NCBI GenBank assembly: GCA_938015435.1
Contig: CALLPN010000028.1
Coordinates: forward strand, 43,408-107,407
DNA length: 64,000 nucleotides
Reading direction: 5' to 3'
Origin: an uncultured Saprospiraceae bacterium
GTDB taxonomy: Bacteria; Bacteroidota; Bacteroidia; Chitinophagales; Saprospiraceae
Both the position numbers and the translations under genes were made by a program. Of this stretch, positions 53,537 through 61,686 are shown piece by piece. The first letter of the stretch is position 1. Each line of letters opens with the position of its first letter. The notes under the pieces are model-generated. The model had not been told where the DNA came from. It saw only the letters and a program-made list of their open reading frames with translations, and made no database searches.

Positions 53537-55654
53537 TTATTTAATACCTAAACCCATATTAGAAAGTATTTCTTCAGAGCCCAAAGTGAATGGAGCACTG
53601 TCCGGAATGAAATCGAATACTCCAATACCAATTTCGAAATCGTTGTCGATAGTAGAGTCATTGCCTTGCTGATATGCAGTCGCTTGAAATCCACTCGTAA
53701 ATAAGAGAGCATTCAACTTATATTCCTTTCCTTCTGCTAACCCTTTGAGTGAATAAGAACCATCCGAATCCACTTGAAAGAATTGATAATAAGATTTAAA
53801 TCCTGGATCGTCAGTCCAAACATAAATTTCTATTCCATCAGGCACCGAATCGGTTTCTTCAGTTTCTCTTATACCATCTTCATCGGAGTCCACCCAAATA
53901 TTGCCAGTCACTGTTGCTGTTTTGATTATTTGATCAATTTTCAAGTTATATACCACGGTCACATCGACTGTTGGATGATTATCCAGAATGCCAAATACAG
54001 AATCACCAACTTGAAGTCCTGACACATTGTTCCAAGTAGCATTAGGATCAGAAATAGTATAGTCATTAGCCGTAGTATTGTTTAATTCACCACCAAGATA
54101 GATTTGATTTTGAAAACCCATAGAATGAGGGACACCGTCTAAATAATATCGCAATTGTATAAAATTCAAAGGAGATGATCCTGCTTCTTCAGCATAGATA
54201 TGCAAATATGTGTCATCAACTATAGAGACTGTGACATCTGTCAAAGTTACTGCTGGCCCATTTTGAAAAGAAAATGTAATTTCTTCTGCAAGTGTACCGT
54301 CGCAAACTCCCACTTCTTCAAGATTGACAAATGATTCTTCCAAGTCGAAGCTTATCTCTTCCGATACCACAGCGGTTGTATTATAATAAGCTTGGAATGT
54401 TCCGACTCCTGCATCACAGGGAAACATAATATGACTAATCTGACCATTATTAGCTACGGCAATATCTAAAGAATTGCTTGTTGATATCAAACCTATTCCT
54501 TCATCTACTAATGCACCATCACAATCCACTATGGTTGCTGTGAGTACCAATTGATCTTCTATTTCCACAAGTATATCTCCCAGGTCTGTGTTTTCAGTAA
54601 GGATACCTATGCTACTAAATGCTATCAATTCTCCGCAATTGAATATACTCATGGTTAAATCGTTCCCAAGAGGCACTGCTCCTGAAAAAACGCCCTGATT
54701 ATTTGTATAACCATAACCAGAGATCATCTGATTGTTATCCGTTATTATAACTTGAAATCCAACGACTGGAATATTTCCAGGATTAGATATGACGCGTCCT
54801 TTAATATTGATCACATCGAAAGGATCATCACAATTCCAAAATGAAAAGTGAGACACCTCTGCTACCATACTAGATCCTATTTTGGTAGCTATACCCTCTT
54901 CTATCCAGACACCAGTATCTTCATCTAAATGCCACATTGGGATCTGATCAGGCCCATTGGCATTCTGAGGTAATGGAAAGGTCATAGTGGCATTCATACC
55001 TTCTTTTAATTGTAATTCTTCTCCTGAGGTACCAGTGATTTCGACAGCCATCATACCATAGGTCGTTAACTGTACTGCTAAACCTGTAGCATCTATTCCA
55101 CGTAAGTCGCCTGGCATCTCGGTGATAGTGTTCTCATCTGCTGGATCATACCAATGTGCTTTTACGCTTACCAAACCATTATAAGGAGAGCCATCTGCTC
55201 GAACTGTGATATTTGCAGGAAGATATAGCTGAGCACCATTGACATTAATGGTTGTTTCTGCAGAATTTTGAAACGTAGATATTATTTCTTTGCTGACCAT
55301 TTGGACCTTCAATATGCTATTTTGGCCAGGTTCAAAACTTGTAAACTTAAAGCCATCATAATATCCATCTTTATTGACTTTGACTAGACTACCTGTAGAA
55401 AGTGCAATTGCATTATCTAAACTGAAAACCCCATTTTCATCAGAGATTGTGGTTATCCCATTCAGTTCTACAATAGCATCAGAAATAGCTTGTTGGTTCT
55501 CATCGACAATGAGGCCATTCAAATTTCCAGTAACTGAAGTTGGAATATCCATCGAAATGAGGTCAGAACCAGGAGTTTCAGAGAATTCATCTGATCTACA
55601 AGCACTAAATAATTGTATTGCGATCAGAAATATTAAGAGTTTAAAACCTTTCAT
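53537..55654 (-). CDS. Large surface lipoprotein with carboxypeptidase-regulatory-like domains
   Basis: This 705-residue protein has lipobox LFSAC near residue 19. Residues about 42-110 form a CarboxypepD_reg-like domain (GNLNGLIVDENQQAISDAIVELNG). The middle includes MWHLDEDTGVWIEEG and VSHFSFWNCDDPF, a pattern common in Bacteroidota surface proteins with Ig-like sandwiches. A second sandwich (IKGRVISNPGNIPVVGFQV) and a third repeat-type segment near 585-660 (TGNIWVDSDEDGIREETE-like, with a D-x-D-x-D calcium-type loop) follow. There is no T9SS signal. It is the first gene of the sigma/anti-sigma operon and could be the sensed or displayed partner. Function is unknown. Confidence 0.75.
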   Translation of the reverse strand: MKGFKLLIFLIAIQLFSACRSDEFSETPGSDLISMDIPTSVTGNLNGLIVDENQQAISDAIVELNGITTISDENGVFSLDNAIALSTGSLVKVNKDGYYDGFKFTSFEPGQNSILKVQMVSKEIISTFQNSAETTINVNGAQLYLPANITVRADGSPYNGLVSVKAHWYDPADENTITEMPGDLRGIDATGLAVQLTTYGMMAVEITGTSGEELQLKEGMNATMTFPLPQNANGPDQIPMWHLDEDTGVWIEEGIATKIGSSMVAEVSHFSFWNCDDPFDVINIKGRVISNPGNIPVVGFQVIITDNNQMISGYGYTNNQGVFSGAVPLGNDLTMSIFNCGELIAFSSIGILTENTDLGDILVEIEDQLVLTATIVDCDGALVDEGIGLISTSNSLDIAVANNGQISHIMFPCDAGVGTFQAYYNTTAVVSEEISFDLEESFVNLEEVGVCDGTLAEEITFSFQNGPAVTLTDVTVSIVDDTYLHIYAEEAGSSPLNFIQLRYYLDGVPHSMGFQNQIYLGGELNNTTANDYTISDPNATWNNVSGLQVGDSVFGILDNHPTVDVTVVYNLKIDQIIKTATVTGNIWVDSDEDGIRETEETDSVPDGIEIYVWTDDPGFKSYYQFFQVDSDGSYSLKGLAEGKEYKLNALLFTSGFQATAYQQGNDSTIDNDFEIGIGVFDFIPDSAPFTLGSEEILSNMGLGIK

Positions 55655-55927
55655 GATATTGATGATTTGAAATTGTAATAGTATTATTAATGATGATCTA
55701 TAGATTCATTTAACCATTACAGTAGTTGGACTGAAAACGTTACAACAAATTAACTTTTTCTTCGATTGAAATTATTCCCTTAAGTACAATTAGACTTATA
55801 AATGTTTGCGATCGATGTAGATAATTATCGTTATTTACTGCCTTATCTATAACAATATAAAATTCACTTTTCTGAGAGAAACAAGTAAGTAGAACATTCT
55901 ATTCGTACCTAATTATTTTAGATACAC

Positions 55928-58900
55928 CTACTTCTTCCTTCCTTTCTTTACAACTGTATCTTGGCCTAATACTTTGAGAAATTGAGCTCTCACTTTTTCG
56001 ATATTTTTATCCAAATTTTCTTTCTTCCATTTCTTAGTAGATATAGGGTCTAAGACAACCACTTCTACGACTGACGGCTTGATGAAGTTAGATCCACGAG
56101 GCATAACGTCATGAGCATTCTTAATTACTACTGGTACGATAGGTACTCCTGCTTGCATCGCAATATGAAATGCACCTTTCTTAAATGTACTCAGTTGATA
56201 ATCATAACTACGAGTCCCTTCCGGAGCTATGCCTATGGAGGTTCCTGACTTGAGTGCTACGACAGCTGGCTTGAGTGCTTCTATTGATTTTGCTGAATTT
56301 TTTCTATCCAGAAAAATCAATCCTGCGGCTTTTAAGAAGGGTCCTGCTGGTGTGTATTGCAATTCTTTTTTTCCCACACCTACGGCATCTTTACGTAAGA
56401 TCTTAGCCATGATAATGAGATCCACATTACTCTGATGATTAAACAAGAATACGGCTGGACGATGATCCCAAACATTATGTTCGTTATGAACTACTAACTT
56501 GATTCCTGCGAGTGTACAACCTACATCTCCAACAGTCGCCATCATATTATTAATTCCATCTTTGATCGACCAATTGGCTGTACCTGAAACTATACCACTC
56601 ATAGCGCCTGGCACTAAAGAACCCACGGCAAGGAATGTCCTTAGCAGATTAGAAATACCTGGACGCTTTTCATCATTGAATCGAAGAATTGGCCAGTTGC
56701 GTTCGTAGGATACTTTACTCAGTTCGTAATCCGGATTCACAGGATGTGGGTATCCGACGATATCCATCAGTTGCATATCTTCTGCGCTATCCGTATAAAA
56801 ATGCGATTTACTAAGATCCAGGTTTAGCTTACTTGCTAGAGATCTGGCAGCAATAGCTTTGCCCTCTCCCCAACATGCCGGCTCTACGATATTACCTGTA
56901 AACTTACCATCCACGACTTCCATACGAGTGCACATGATATGCTCTATACCTAGATCTCTTGCTACAGGATTGACTTGATATGGTGTCGCTGCTGAGATGA
57001 TCGCTACAGTATGTCCTTTGGCTAAGTGTGCGTCGACTAATGCTCTCGATTCTGGATAGATCTCTTTAGCCAAATGTTCATAATATACTTCTTCTCCAGT
57101 CTCGATAAATAGGCTTTCTGCCAACCCATTGATTCCTTTGGCACCGATCGCAGCTAGTCCAGCAAAATTGCGATTACCCATAGCGTATATCATCACACCA
57201 TTGAACTGTGCTAATACTTCTTTGGAAGTCATCTTCCCACTGTATAGTCTCTTCTTAAAAAATGTCTTTGCAGAAAAGCCTTTAATCAAGGTACGATCAA
57301 GATCAAAAAATGCTCCAATATGAGGGCCATCATCTCCTTCAATTACTTGAGATGTAATCATCTCCGTTTTAGATCCAGGGATTATTTTTTTCGATAATGG
57401 GATTACTTTTTTACTTCGCTTTTTGGAGGCTGTAATTTGGAGTTGCAGCTTTTGTATTCTATCAGATATACTTGTAAGTGCCGCGAGCCATTTCTTCGTT
57501 TCTTTCCTATTGACTTTTCCATTTGGCTGCCAAAATTCTTTGTTGGCAGCATACCTTACACCATTCATTATAAAAGGCTTAGATACTGACCCTATCCGTT
57601 GGATGAGACCATGCCAATGCATCTCTTCTCCTTTGAGCAATGACTCTTCTAATAATATAGACTCTGTCATCGAAGTTCTCTTGTCTAAATCTAATAGACA
57701 TTGTGCTACGACTTTATACGCTTCTAAATAAGAGTATAAAACTGTATGCGAAAGCAATATTTTTTGATCCGCTAATAATGAGGTAGCATTTACTTTGGGG
57801 TTCTTAATCGTATCCGCCCAATTGGCATTGATATTTTCCATATCTCGCTCCACGATATCACTAAAGAGGGCTTTCTTACTATAGAGAAATTCGAACTTGA
57901 ATAACTCTCTGAGTTCCATGATTTCTTGCCAGAAAATTGACATTCGATTCTGGGATTTTGATCTCCCAATTTTCATCACTGCTAACTCAATGAATGCTCT
58001 ATGATAAAGATACTGCACACACATATTAGCATAGTAAGATGCACGCATATAGTTTTCTGGTACTATGGCATATCTTGGCTTACTTGCTTCTCCTATTTTT
58101 TTGAGTATTCCTTCTTTGATAAATCTGTTGATAGCAGTTTGGATACTCTGACCAAATGGTCTGCTCCGCTCTACTAAAGCATCAGACTTATGATTTTCGA
58201 TTAGCTCCATTAGCTCATGTACTGCTTCTTCCAAACCATCTTTGGATAATGCATAAGTACTGAGTAAAGCTGCACATATTAAAGACCCTGTAGTAATTGG
58301 TGTGATACTATTGATATCATGAACTAGGTCAAATGCAAACTTCGGAATCTGCGGTTGATGTGATTGCTGCACCGAATTGGGCAATGCTACTTCTGCTACC
58401 CTATCCTTATCTACAGCGTCACCAAATCTGATACTAATCTTACCGAGATCTGTATTCATCATCTTGCGTAAATAATTGATGAGCCACATCAGGCTTTCAG
58501 GAGATTTGTCCATACCTCTACCTTCTGTAATCATATCCTTAACATCCGGAATAAGGTCATAGACAATCGAGACTGGTATATATTTTACTTCTTTACGAGA
58601 TTGTTTTTCGGCCTCTACTATGTACTTGAGGATTCCCATCTTAGGCCATAGGATTTTTCCTGTGCGAGATCTCGTACCCTCTATCGCCCACATAAAGTGA
58701 GATTGCTGCTCTATCAGATAGGCTATATAAAACTTGAGTATCGATTTGTATAGTAGATTATCCTTAAATGATCTGCGAATAAATATCGCTCCAGATTTTC
58801 GGCCTAATTCTCCAAGACCCATAAAACTCATATTGAGCCCTCCGAAGATATAAGGTATTGGTAATCCATGTCTAGCCAGCGCAACTCCTAAGACCATCAT

Positions 58901-59191
58901 ATCTATATAGGTCTTATGTGTCATCACAAAGGCTACCGGATGTCTACGCATGGTCTTTGCCAAACTCTTAATCTCGCTTGCATTGACGTCAATAGTACGG
59001 TCATAGCCTTTATCAAGCAGATATTGAGAGCCCCGCACAGCAACTGTCTGTATGATTGGATGTTGCTGAGTATACATTTCTTTGAGTATAGACTCTGCAT
59101 CTTTTGATACCTCTTCTAACACAAGATTATTAGACTCCGCGAAGTCTTTTACTAATTTTTGAAATGTGCGGTGATTGAGAATTTCTTGCAT
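55928..59191 (-). CDS. Trifunctional PlsB-HAD-PlsC phospholipid/TAG-synthesis protein
   Basis: This 1087-residue protein has three enzyme parts. Residues about 1-390 are a glycerol-3-phosphate acyltransferase of PlsB type: HKTYID (H92, D97), GAIFIRR (134-140), EGTRSRTGK (171-179) and VKYIPVSIVYD (202-212). Residues about 625-830 are a HAD-IB phosphatase: DLDRT with D630/D632, IISAAT with S733, K778 and DSAED at 801-805. Residues about 895-1075 are a PlsC-type 1-acylglycerol-3-phosphate acyltransferase: NHQSNVD (H919, D924), FLDR (960-963), EGTRS (991-995) and VPVV (1019-1022). The order equals the mycobacterial plsB2 and plsC (HAD-PlsC) proteins joined into one chain. It could make phosphatidate and dephosphorylate it or a precursor. 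All catalytic motifs look intact. Confidence 0.93.
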   Translation of the reverse strand: MQEILNHRTFQKLVKDFAESNNLVLEEVSKDAESILKEMYTQQHPIIQTVAVRGSQYLLDKGYDRTIDVNASEIKSLAKTMRRHPVAFVMTHKTYIDMMVLGVALARHGLPIPYIFGGLNMSFMGLGELGRKSGAIFIRRSFKDNLLYKSILKFYIAYLIEQQSHFMWAIEGTRSRTGKILWPKMGILKYIVEAEKQSRKEVKYIPVSIVYDLIPDVKDMITEGRGMDKSPESLMWLINYLRKMMNTDLGKISIRFGDAVDKDRVAEVALPNSVQQSHQPQIPKFAFDLVHDINSITPITTGSLICAALLSTYALSKDGLEEAVHELMELIENHKSDALVERSRPFGQSIQTAINRFIKEGILKKIGEASKPRYAIVPENYMRASYYANMCVQYLYHRAFIELAVMKIGRSKSQNRMSIFWQEIMELRELFKFEFLYSKKALFSDIVERDMENINANWADTIKNPKVNATSLLADQKILLSHTVLYSYLEAYKVVAQCLLDLDKRTSMTESILLEESLLKGEEMHWHGLIQRIGSVSKPFIMNGVRYAANKEFWQPNGKVNRKETKKWLAALTSISDRIQKLQLQITASKKRSKKVIPLSKKIIPGSKTEMITSQVIEGDDGPHIGAFFDLDRTLIKGFSAKTFFKKRLYSGKMTSKEVLAQFNGVMIYAMGNRNFAGLAAIGAKGINGLAESLFIETGEEVYYEHLAKEIYPESRALVDAHLAKGHTVAIISAATPYQVNPVARDLGIEHIMCTRMEVVDGKFTGNIVEPACWGEGKAIAARSLASKLNLDLSKSHFYTDSAEDMQLMDIVGYPHPVNPDYELSKVSYERNWPILRFNDEKRPGISNLLRTFLAVGSLVPGAMSGIVSGTANWSIKDGINNMMATVGDVGCTLAGIKLVVHNEHNVWDHRPAVFLFNHQSNVDLIIMAKILRKDAVGVGKKELQYTPAGPFLKAAGLIFLDRKNSAKSIEALKPAVVALKSGTSIGIAPEGTRSYDYQLSTFKKGAFHIAMQAGVPIVPVVIKNAHDVMPRGSNFIKPSVVEVVVLDPISTKKWKKENLDKNIEKVRAQFLKVLGQDTVVKKGRKK

Positions 59192-59321
59192 GTAGTATTA
59201 ATCTTGTACTGTAAAATAGTAAGTAGTTAATCCAATCACAAGTCATTAGAAAGAAATAAACGAAAACTATGGTTAATAGGGGTTGTGGCCTGAGTTTGAG
59301 CATTGGAAAATATGTGGTTTC

Positions 59322-59588
59322 GGAGTCCATGTGGTAAGGAGTCCATGTGTTTTTTCTGCGAAAAATTCATATTCTCTCTCCTACGGCGTGTTTTACTTCC
59401 TAAAACACTGCTGGGTCGTGCGATCTTATTTATTCTTTTTGTTGACTGGGGTTCGGAGTCCATGTGTTATCGGAGTCCATGTGTTTTCTGCGAAAGCCAC
59501 ATTCCCACTCCGACTTCGCGTGTTTGCTGCGCAAGCCACTGGTGGGCCACATTCTCTCTCCGACGGCGTGTTTTACTTCGTAAAACAC
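59322..59588. repeat. Interspersed repeat cluster with palindromic units
   Basis: GGAGTCCATGTG occurs four times (59322-59333, 59338-59349, 59455-59466, 59472-59483). Two copies of a hairpin, GTGTTTTA...TAAAACAC, lie at 59388-59408 and 59568-59588, each preceded by a near-identical CTCTCTCC-ACGGC. A variant, GTGTTTGC...GCAAGCCAC, is at 59520-59539. The G+C content is higher than around it. It looks like a REP-like or miniature-element family; a related fragment is at 62609-62635. Confidence 0.75.
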
Positions 59589-59618
59589 TTTTGTAACTCC
59601 GCTGTAACTCGGCTTATT

Positions 59619-59626
59619 TACATTTG
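59619..59626 (+). promoter_or_regulatory. Putative phasin operon -7 box (TACATTTG)
   Basis: TACATTTG matches TAnnTTTG and would give a leader of about 35 nt to the ATG at 59667. A TTTTG lies 25 nt upstream, a slightly long spacing for the -33 element. Confidence 0.5.
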
Positions 59627-59666
59627 TACTATAATTATTACTACTAACACATTTAATCCATACAAT

Positions 59667-60512
59667 ATGGCTACTAAGAAAGCACAAACACCAGAATACC
59701 TAAAGTCTGTAGATCAAAAGATCGACAAGTCTATCGCAACGATCAGTAAACTCTATGATAGTACATACGAGGTGACAGAGACTTTAGTAGACGAAGCATA
59801 CAGAGCTGGAAATGAGTGGAATAAGATCTTCAAAAAAGCATTGACAGGTGGAGTAAAGATATATGGGAAGCAGCAAGAGATTGCTCTCGATGCAATCGAA
59901 GGTATCGTATCACAATATGGTAAAGGAGCTCAAAGCTTCCAAAAGCTAGTTGGCTTTAACATCATAAAAGAAGTGAAAGCGAAAACTGCAGAGGCAAAAG
60001 GTGCTATCGAAAATGCAATCGCAACTGTAAGTGATAAAATAGAGCACTCTATGCAAGATGTAGAAGTAAAAGCGAAATCATCTGTAAAAGAGATTAAGAA
60101 AACTGTAGCTACTGCTAAGAAAAACATAGAAAATGCTGCATCTCAAATAGAAGATAAAGCAACTAAAGCAAAGGCTACTCCAAAGAAAGTTACTAAGAAA
60201 GCAACGAAAAAGACAGCGACTAAAGCTAAAGCTATCAAAACTGTTAAAGTAGTAACCAATAAAAAAGTAGCTACTGCAAAGAAGACTACAGCGACTAAAG
60301 CTAAAAAATCAATAGATTCTAAGCTAACTGTAATCACAGGAATAGGCCCTAAAACTATGTCTATACTTGCTGATGCAAATATCAAAACTATAGCACAATT
60401 AGCAAAGTCGACGAAAAAAAGAGTTGACGAAATACTAGAAGGTAAAGGAAAGATCTACGCAACCGCAAAAACGCAGGATTGGATTAACGAAGCGAAGAGT
60501 ATCGCCAAATAA
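59667..60512 (+). CDS. PhaF-like phasin with histone-like tail and helix-hairpin-helix
   Basis: This 281-residue protein starts at MATKKAQTPEYL; the frame is open further upstream only through repeat DNA. Residues about 10-165 are amphipathic helices without Pro or Cys, of phasin type, including GGVKIYGKQQEIALDAIEG. Residues about 166-217 are a Lys/Ala/Thr-rich tail like histone H1 (KKATKKTATKAKAIK). Residues 219-281 form a helix-hairpin-helix unit (LTVITGIGPKTMSILADANIKTIAQLA, then a terminal helix), a DNA- or protein-binding fold. Phasins coat storage granules; Pseudomonas PhaF uses a similar KA-rich tail to bind DNA and distribute granules. The extra HhH is novel to me. Related to the next gene's product. 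Confidence 0.8.
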   Translation: MATKKAQTPEYLKSVDQKIDKSIATISKLYDSTYEVTETLVDEAYRAGNEWNKIFKKALTGGVKIYGKQQEIALDAIEGIVSQYGKGAQSFQKLVGFNIIKEVKAKTAEAKGAIENAIATVSDKIEHSMQDVEVKAKSSVKEIKKTVATAKKNIENAASQIEDKATKAKATPKKVTKKATKKTATKAKAIKTVKVVTNKKVATAKKTTATKAKKSIDSKLTVITGIGPKTMSILADANIKTIAQLAKSTKKRVDEILEGKGKIYATAKTQDWINEAKSIAK

Positions 60513-60567
60513 GCAATATCGCTTAACTTTTATCAATCAACAATTACAATACAAAAAATAAAATATC

Positions 60568-61038
60568 ATGGCTACTAAAAGCGCAAAGAAAAATAAAGAA
60601 GTAAAAATAGATTTTAATGATAGCATAAAAGCGATCAAGGGATCTGCAAAGACTGTTAACAAAGAATCTAAAAAAGTAGTGACTGAAGTAATAGACGACA
60701 TCAAGTCTAGTACTTCTATGGTTAACGAATTTGCCAAAAACAAAGTGAAAGCAGTAATCACTATGACTACTGAAATCATAAAAGAAAACTCTACACCAAA
60801 AGGAATCGCTGGAACTGCAAAAAGCATCAATGACATGGGTCTGAAAATAGCAGATAGCATGGTAGAAGGTGTTACAGCTAGCAGTGATAAGTGGATGAAG
60901 CTTTCTGATAAAACAGTAAAGAACGGACTCAAAATTACTGCTAAGCAACAGGACATATTGTTTGAGGCTGTTTCTGATATGAAAGGACAAGTGGAAAGTG
61001 GTATGAAAAGATTTAAGAAGATCTTCTCTGCCAACTAA
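60568..61038 (+). CDS. Second phasin-like protein
   Basis: This 156-residue helical protein has no signal peptide and no cysteine. It is Lys-rich at the N-terminus and amphipathic throughout. Its C-terminal part NGLKITAKQQDILFEAVSD (119-137) aligns with GGVKIYGKQQEIALDAIEG in the first phasin, sharing the G-x-K-I-x-x-K-Q-Q core, so the two are paralogues. It lacks the histone-like tail and HhH. It would coat the granule or droplet without binding DNA. It starts 55 nt after the first phasin and ends before a terminator, so the two form a short operon. Confidence 0.75.
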   Translation: MATKSAKKNKEVKIDFNDSIKAIKGSAKTVNKESKKVVTEVIDDIKSSTSMVNEFAKNKVKAVITMTTEIIKENSTPKGIAGTAKSINDMGLKIADSMVEGVTASSDKWMKLSDKTVKNGLKITAKQQDILFEAVSDMKGQVESGMKRFKKIFSAN

Positions 61039-61075
61039 AATAACAATATATACAATACGGCTTTTAATTATAAAG

Positions 61076-61109
61076 AGGGATTCTGGCGAAAGCTTGGAGT
61101 CCCTTTTTT
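61076..61109 (+). terminator. Terminator of the phasin pair
   Basis: GGGATTC pairs with GAGTCCC (one G-U) around an inner GGC-GAAA-GCT, followed by TTTTTT, about 40 nt after the second phasin stop. Confidence 0.8.
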
Positions 61110-61167
61110 ATTTTCCCAACATCCAGACAAAAAACCTTACCTTCACTTACAGTTAAATAATATTACA

Positions 61168-61686
61168 ATGGCAATAAAGAAAGAAGAAACAGCATCATTC
61201 ATGATTCGGTTTACCCAAAAAATATATGATGGGTCCGATGGCGCACATGAAGTGCAATGGAGAGGAAATATTCGCCATGTACAGAGTGGTACAGAAAACA
61301 AGTTTTTGGAAGTAGAAGATGCATTGACTTTCATACAATCTAACTTAGCAGAACTTACTAAGCAATCGATCGTAGACAAAACGCCAGAAGAGCAAAAAGG
61401 TATCCTATCTAAGAGTTTTGGAATATGGAAAAGAGTAACTTCCGAGGCGCCCAAGCTCGTCATGGATACGCTACGTGATCCTATGAAACAAGCCGAATAC
61501 GTACAAGAACAAATCCAAGGTCGCTTAGGAATTGTCAAAGATGAACTTGGAAAAAAATTAGATCTCGATAACCTCACAGGAATGCTAGGTAGAGACAATG
61601 ACAAAGTAATGGATCAACTAGAAGCGATCTCCAAAGAGATCACAAAGCTCAACAAGAAGATAGATAAATTACAGAAATCTAAATAG
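61168..61686 (+). CDS. WRG-x-x-x-HV-x-SG motif protein with coiled-coil tail
   Basis: This 172-residue protein has a small N-terminal beta domain (about 10-60, FMIRFTQKIYDGSDGAHEVQ and the motif WRGNIRHVQSG at 31-41, then ALTFIQSNL). A long helical C-terminus (about 70-172, ending in LEAISKEITKLNKKIDKLQ) looks like a coiled coil. From memory the WRG..HV.SG module occurs widely in Chloroflexota, Cyanobacteria and Actinobacteria and has no known function. The GTG start of the SARP gene overlaps its TAG stop, so they are translationally coupled. It may be an adapter between the granule proteins and the regulator; that is inference. Confidence 0.7.
   Translation: MAIKKEETASFMIRFTQKIYDGSDGAHEVQWRGNIRHVQSGTENKFLEVEDALTFIQSNLAELTKQSIVDKTPEEQKGILSKSFGIWKRVTSEAPKLVMDTLRDPMKQAEYVQEQIQGRLGIVKDELGKKLDLDNLTGMLGRDNDKVMDQLEAISKEITKLNKKIDKLQKSK

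Larger units (their letters stand above)
59192..59666. other. Repeat-rich divergent region before the phasin gene
   Basis: These 475 nt separate the PlsB-HAD-PlsC gene (minus) from the first phasin gene (plus). They hold the GGAGTCCATGTG/hairpin repeats at 59322-59588 and the phasin promoter box. Open frames through the repeats differ in all frames and show no protein family. Confidence 0.6.

Noticed and set aside
59322..59588. CRISPR array
   Set aside because: The repeats are uneven in spacing and sequence, contain internal palindromes and have no cas genes nearby.
59283..59666. N-terminal extension of the first phasin to 59283
   Set aside because: The extension is translated repeat DNA. 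The protein proper starts at MATKKA, with a promoter-like box just upstream.
59303..59687. Open frames on both strands through the repeat cluster
   Set aside because: All frames are open because the repeats are rich in G+C and lack stops; no product resembles a protein family.
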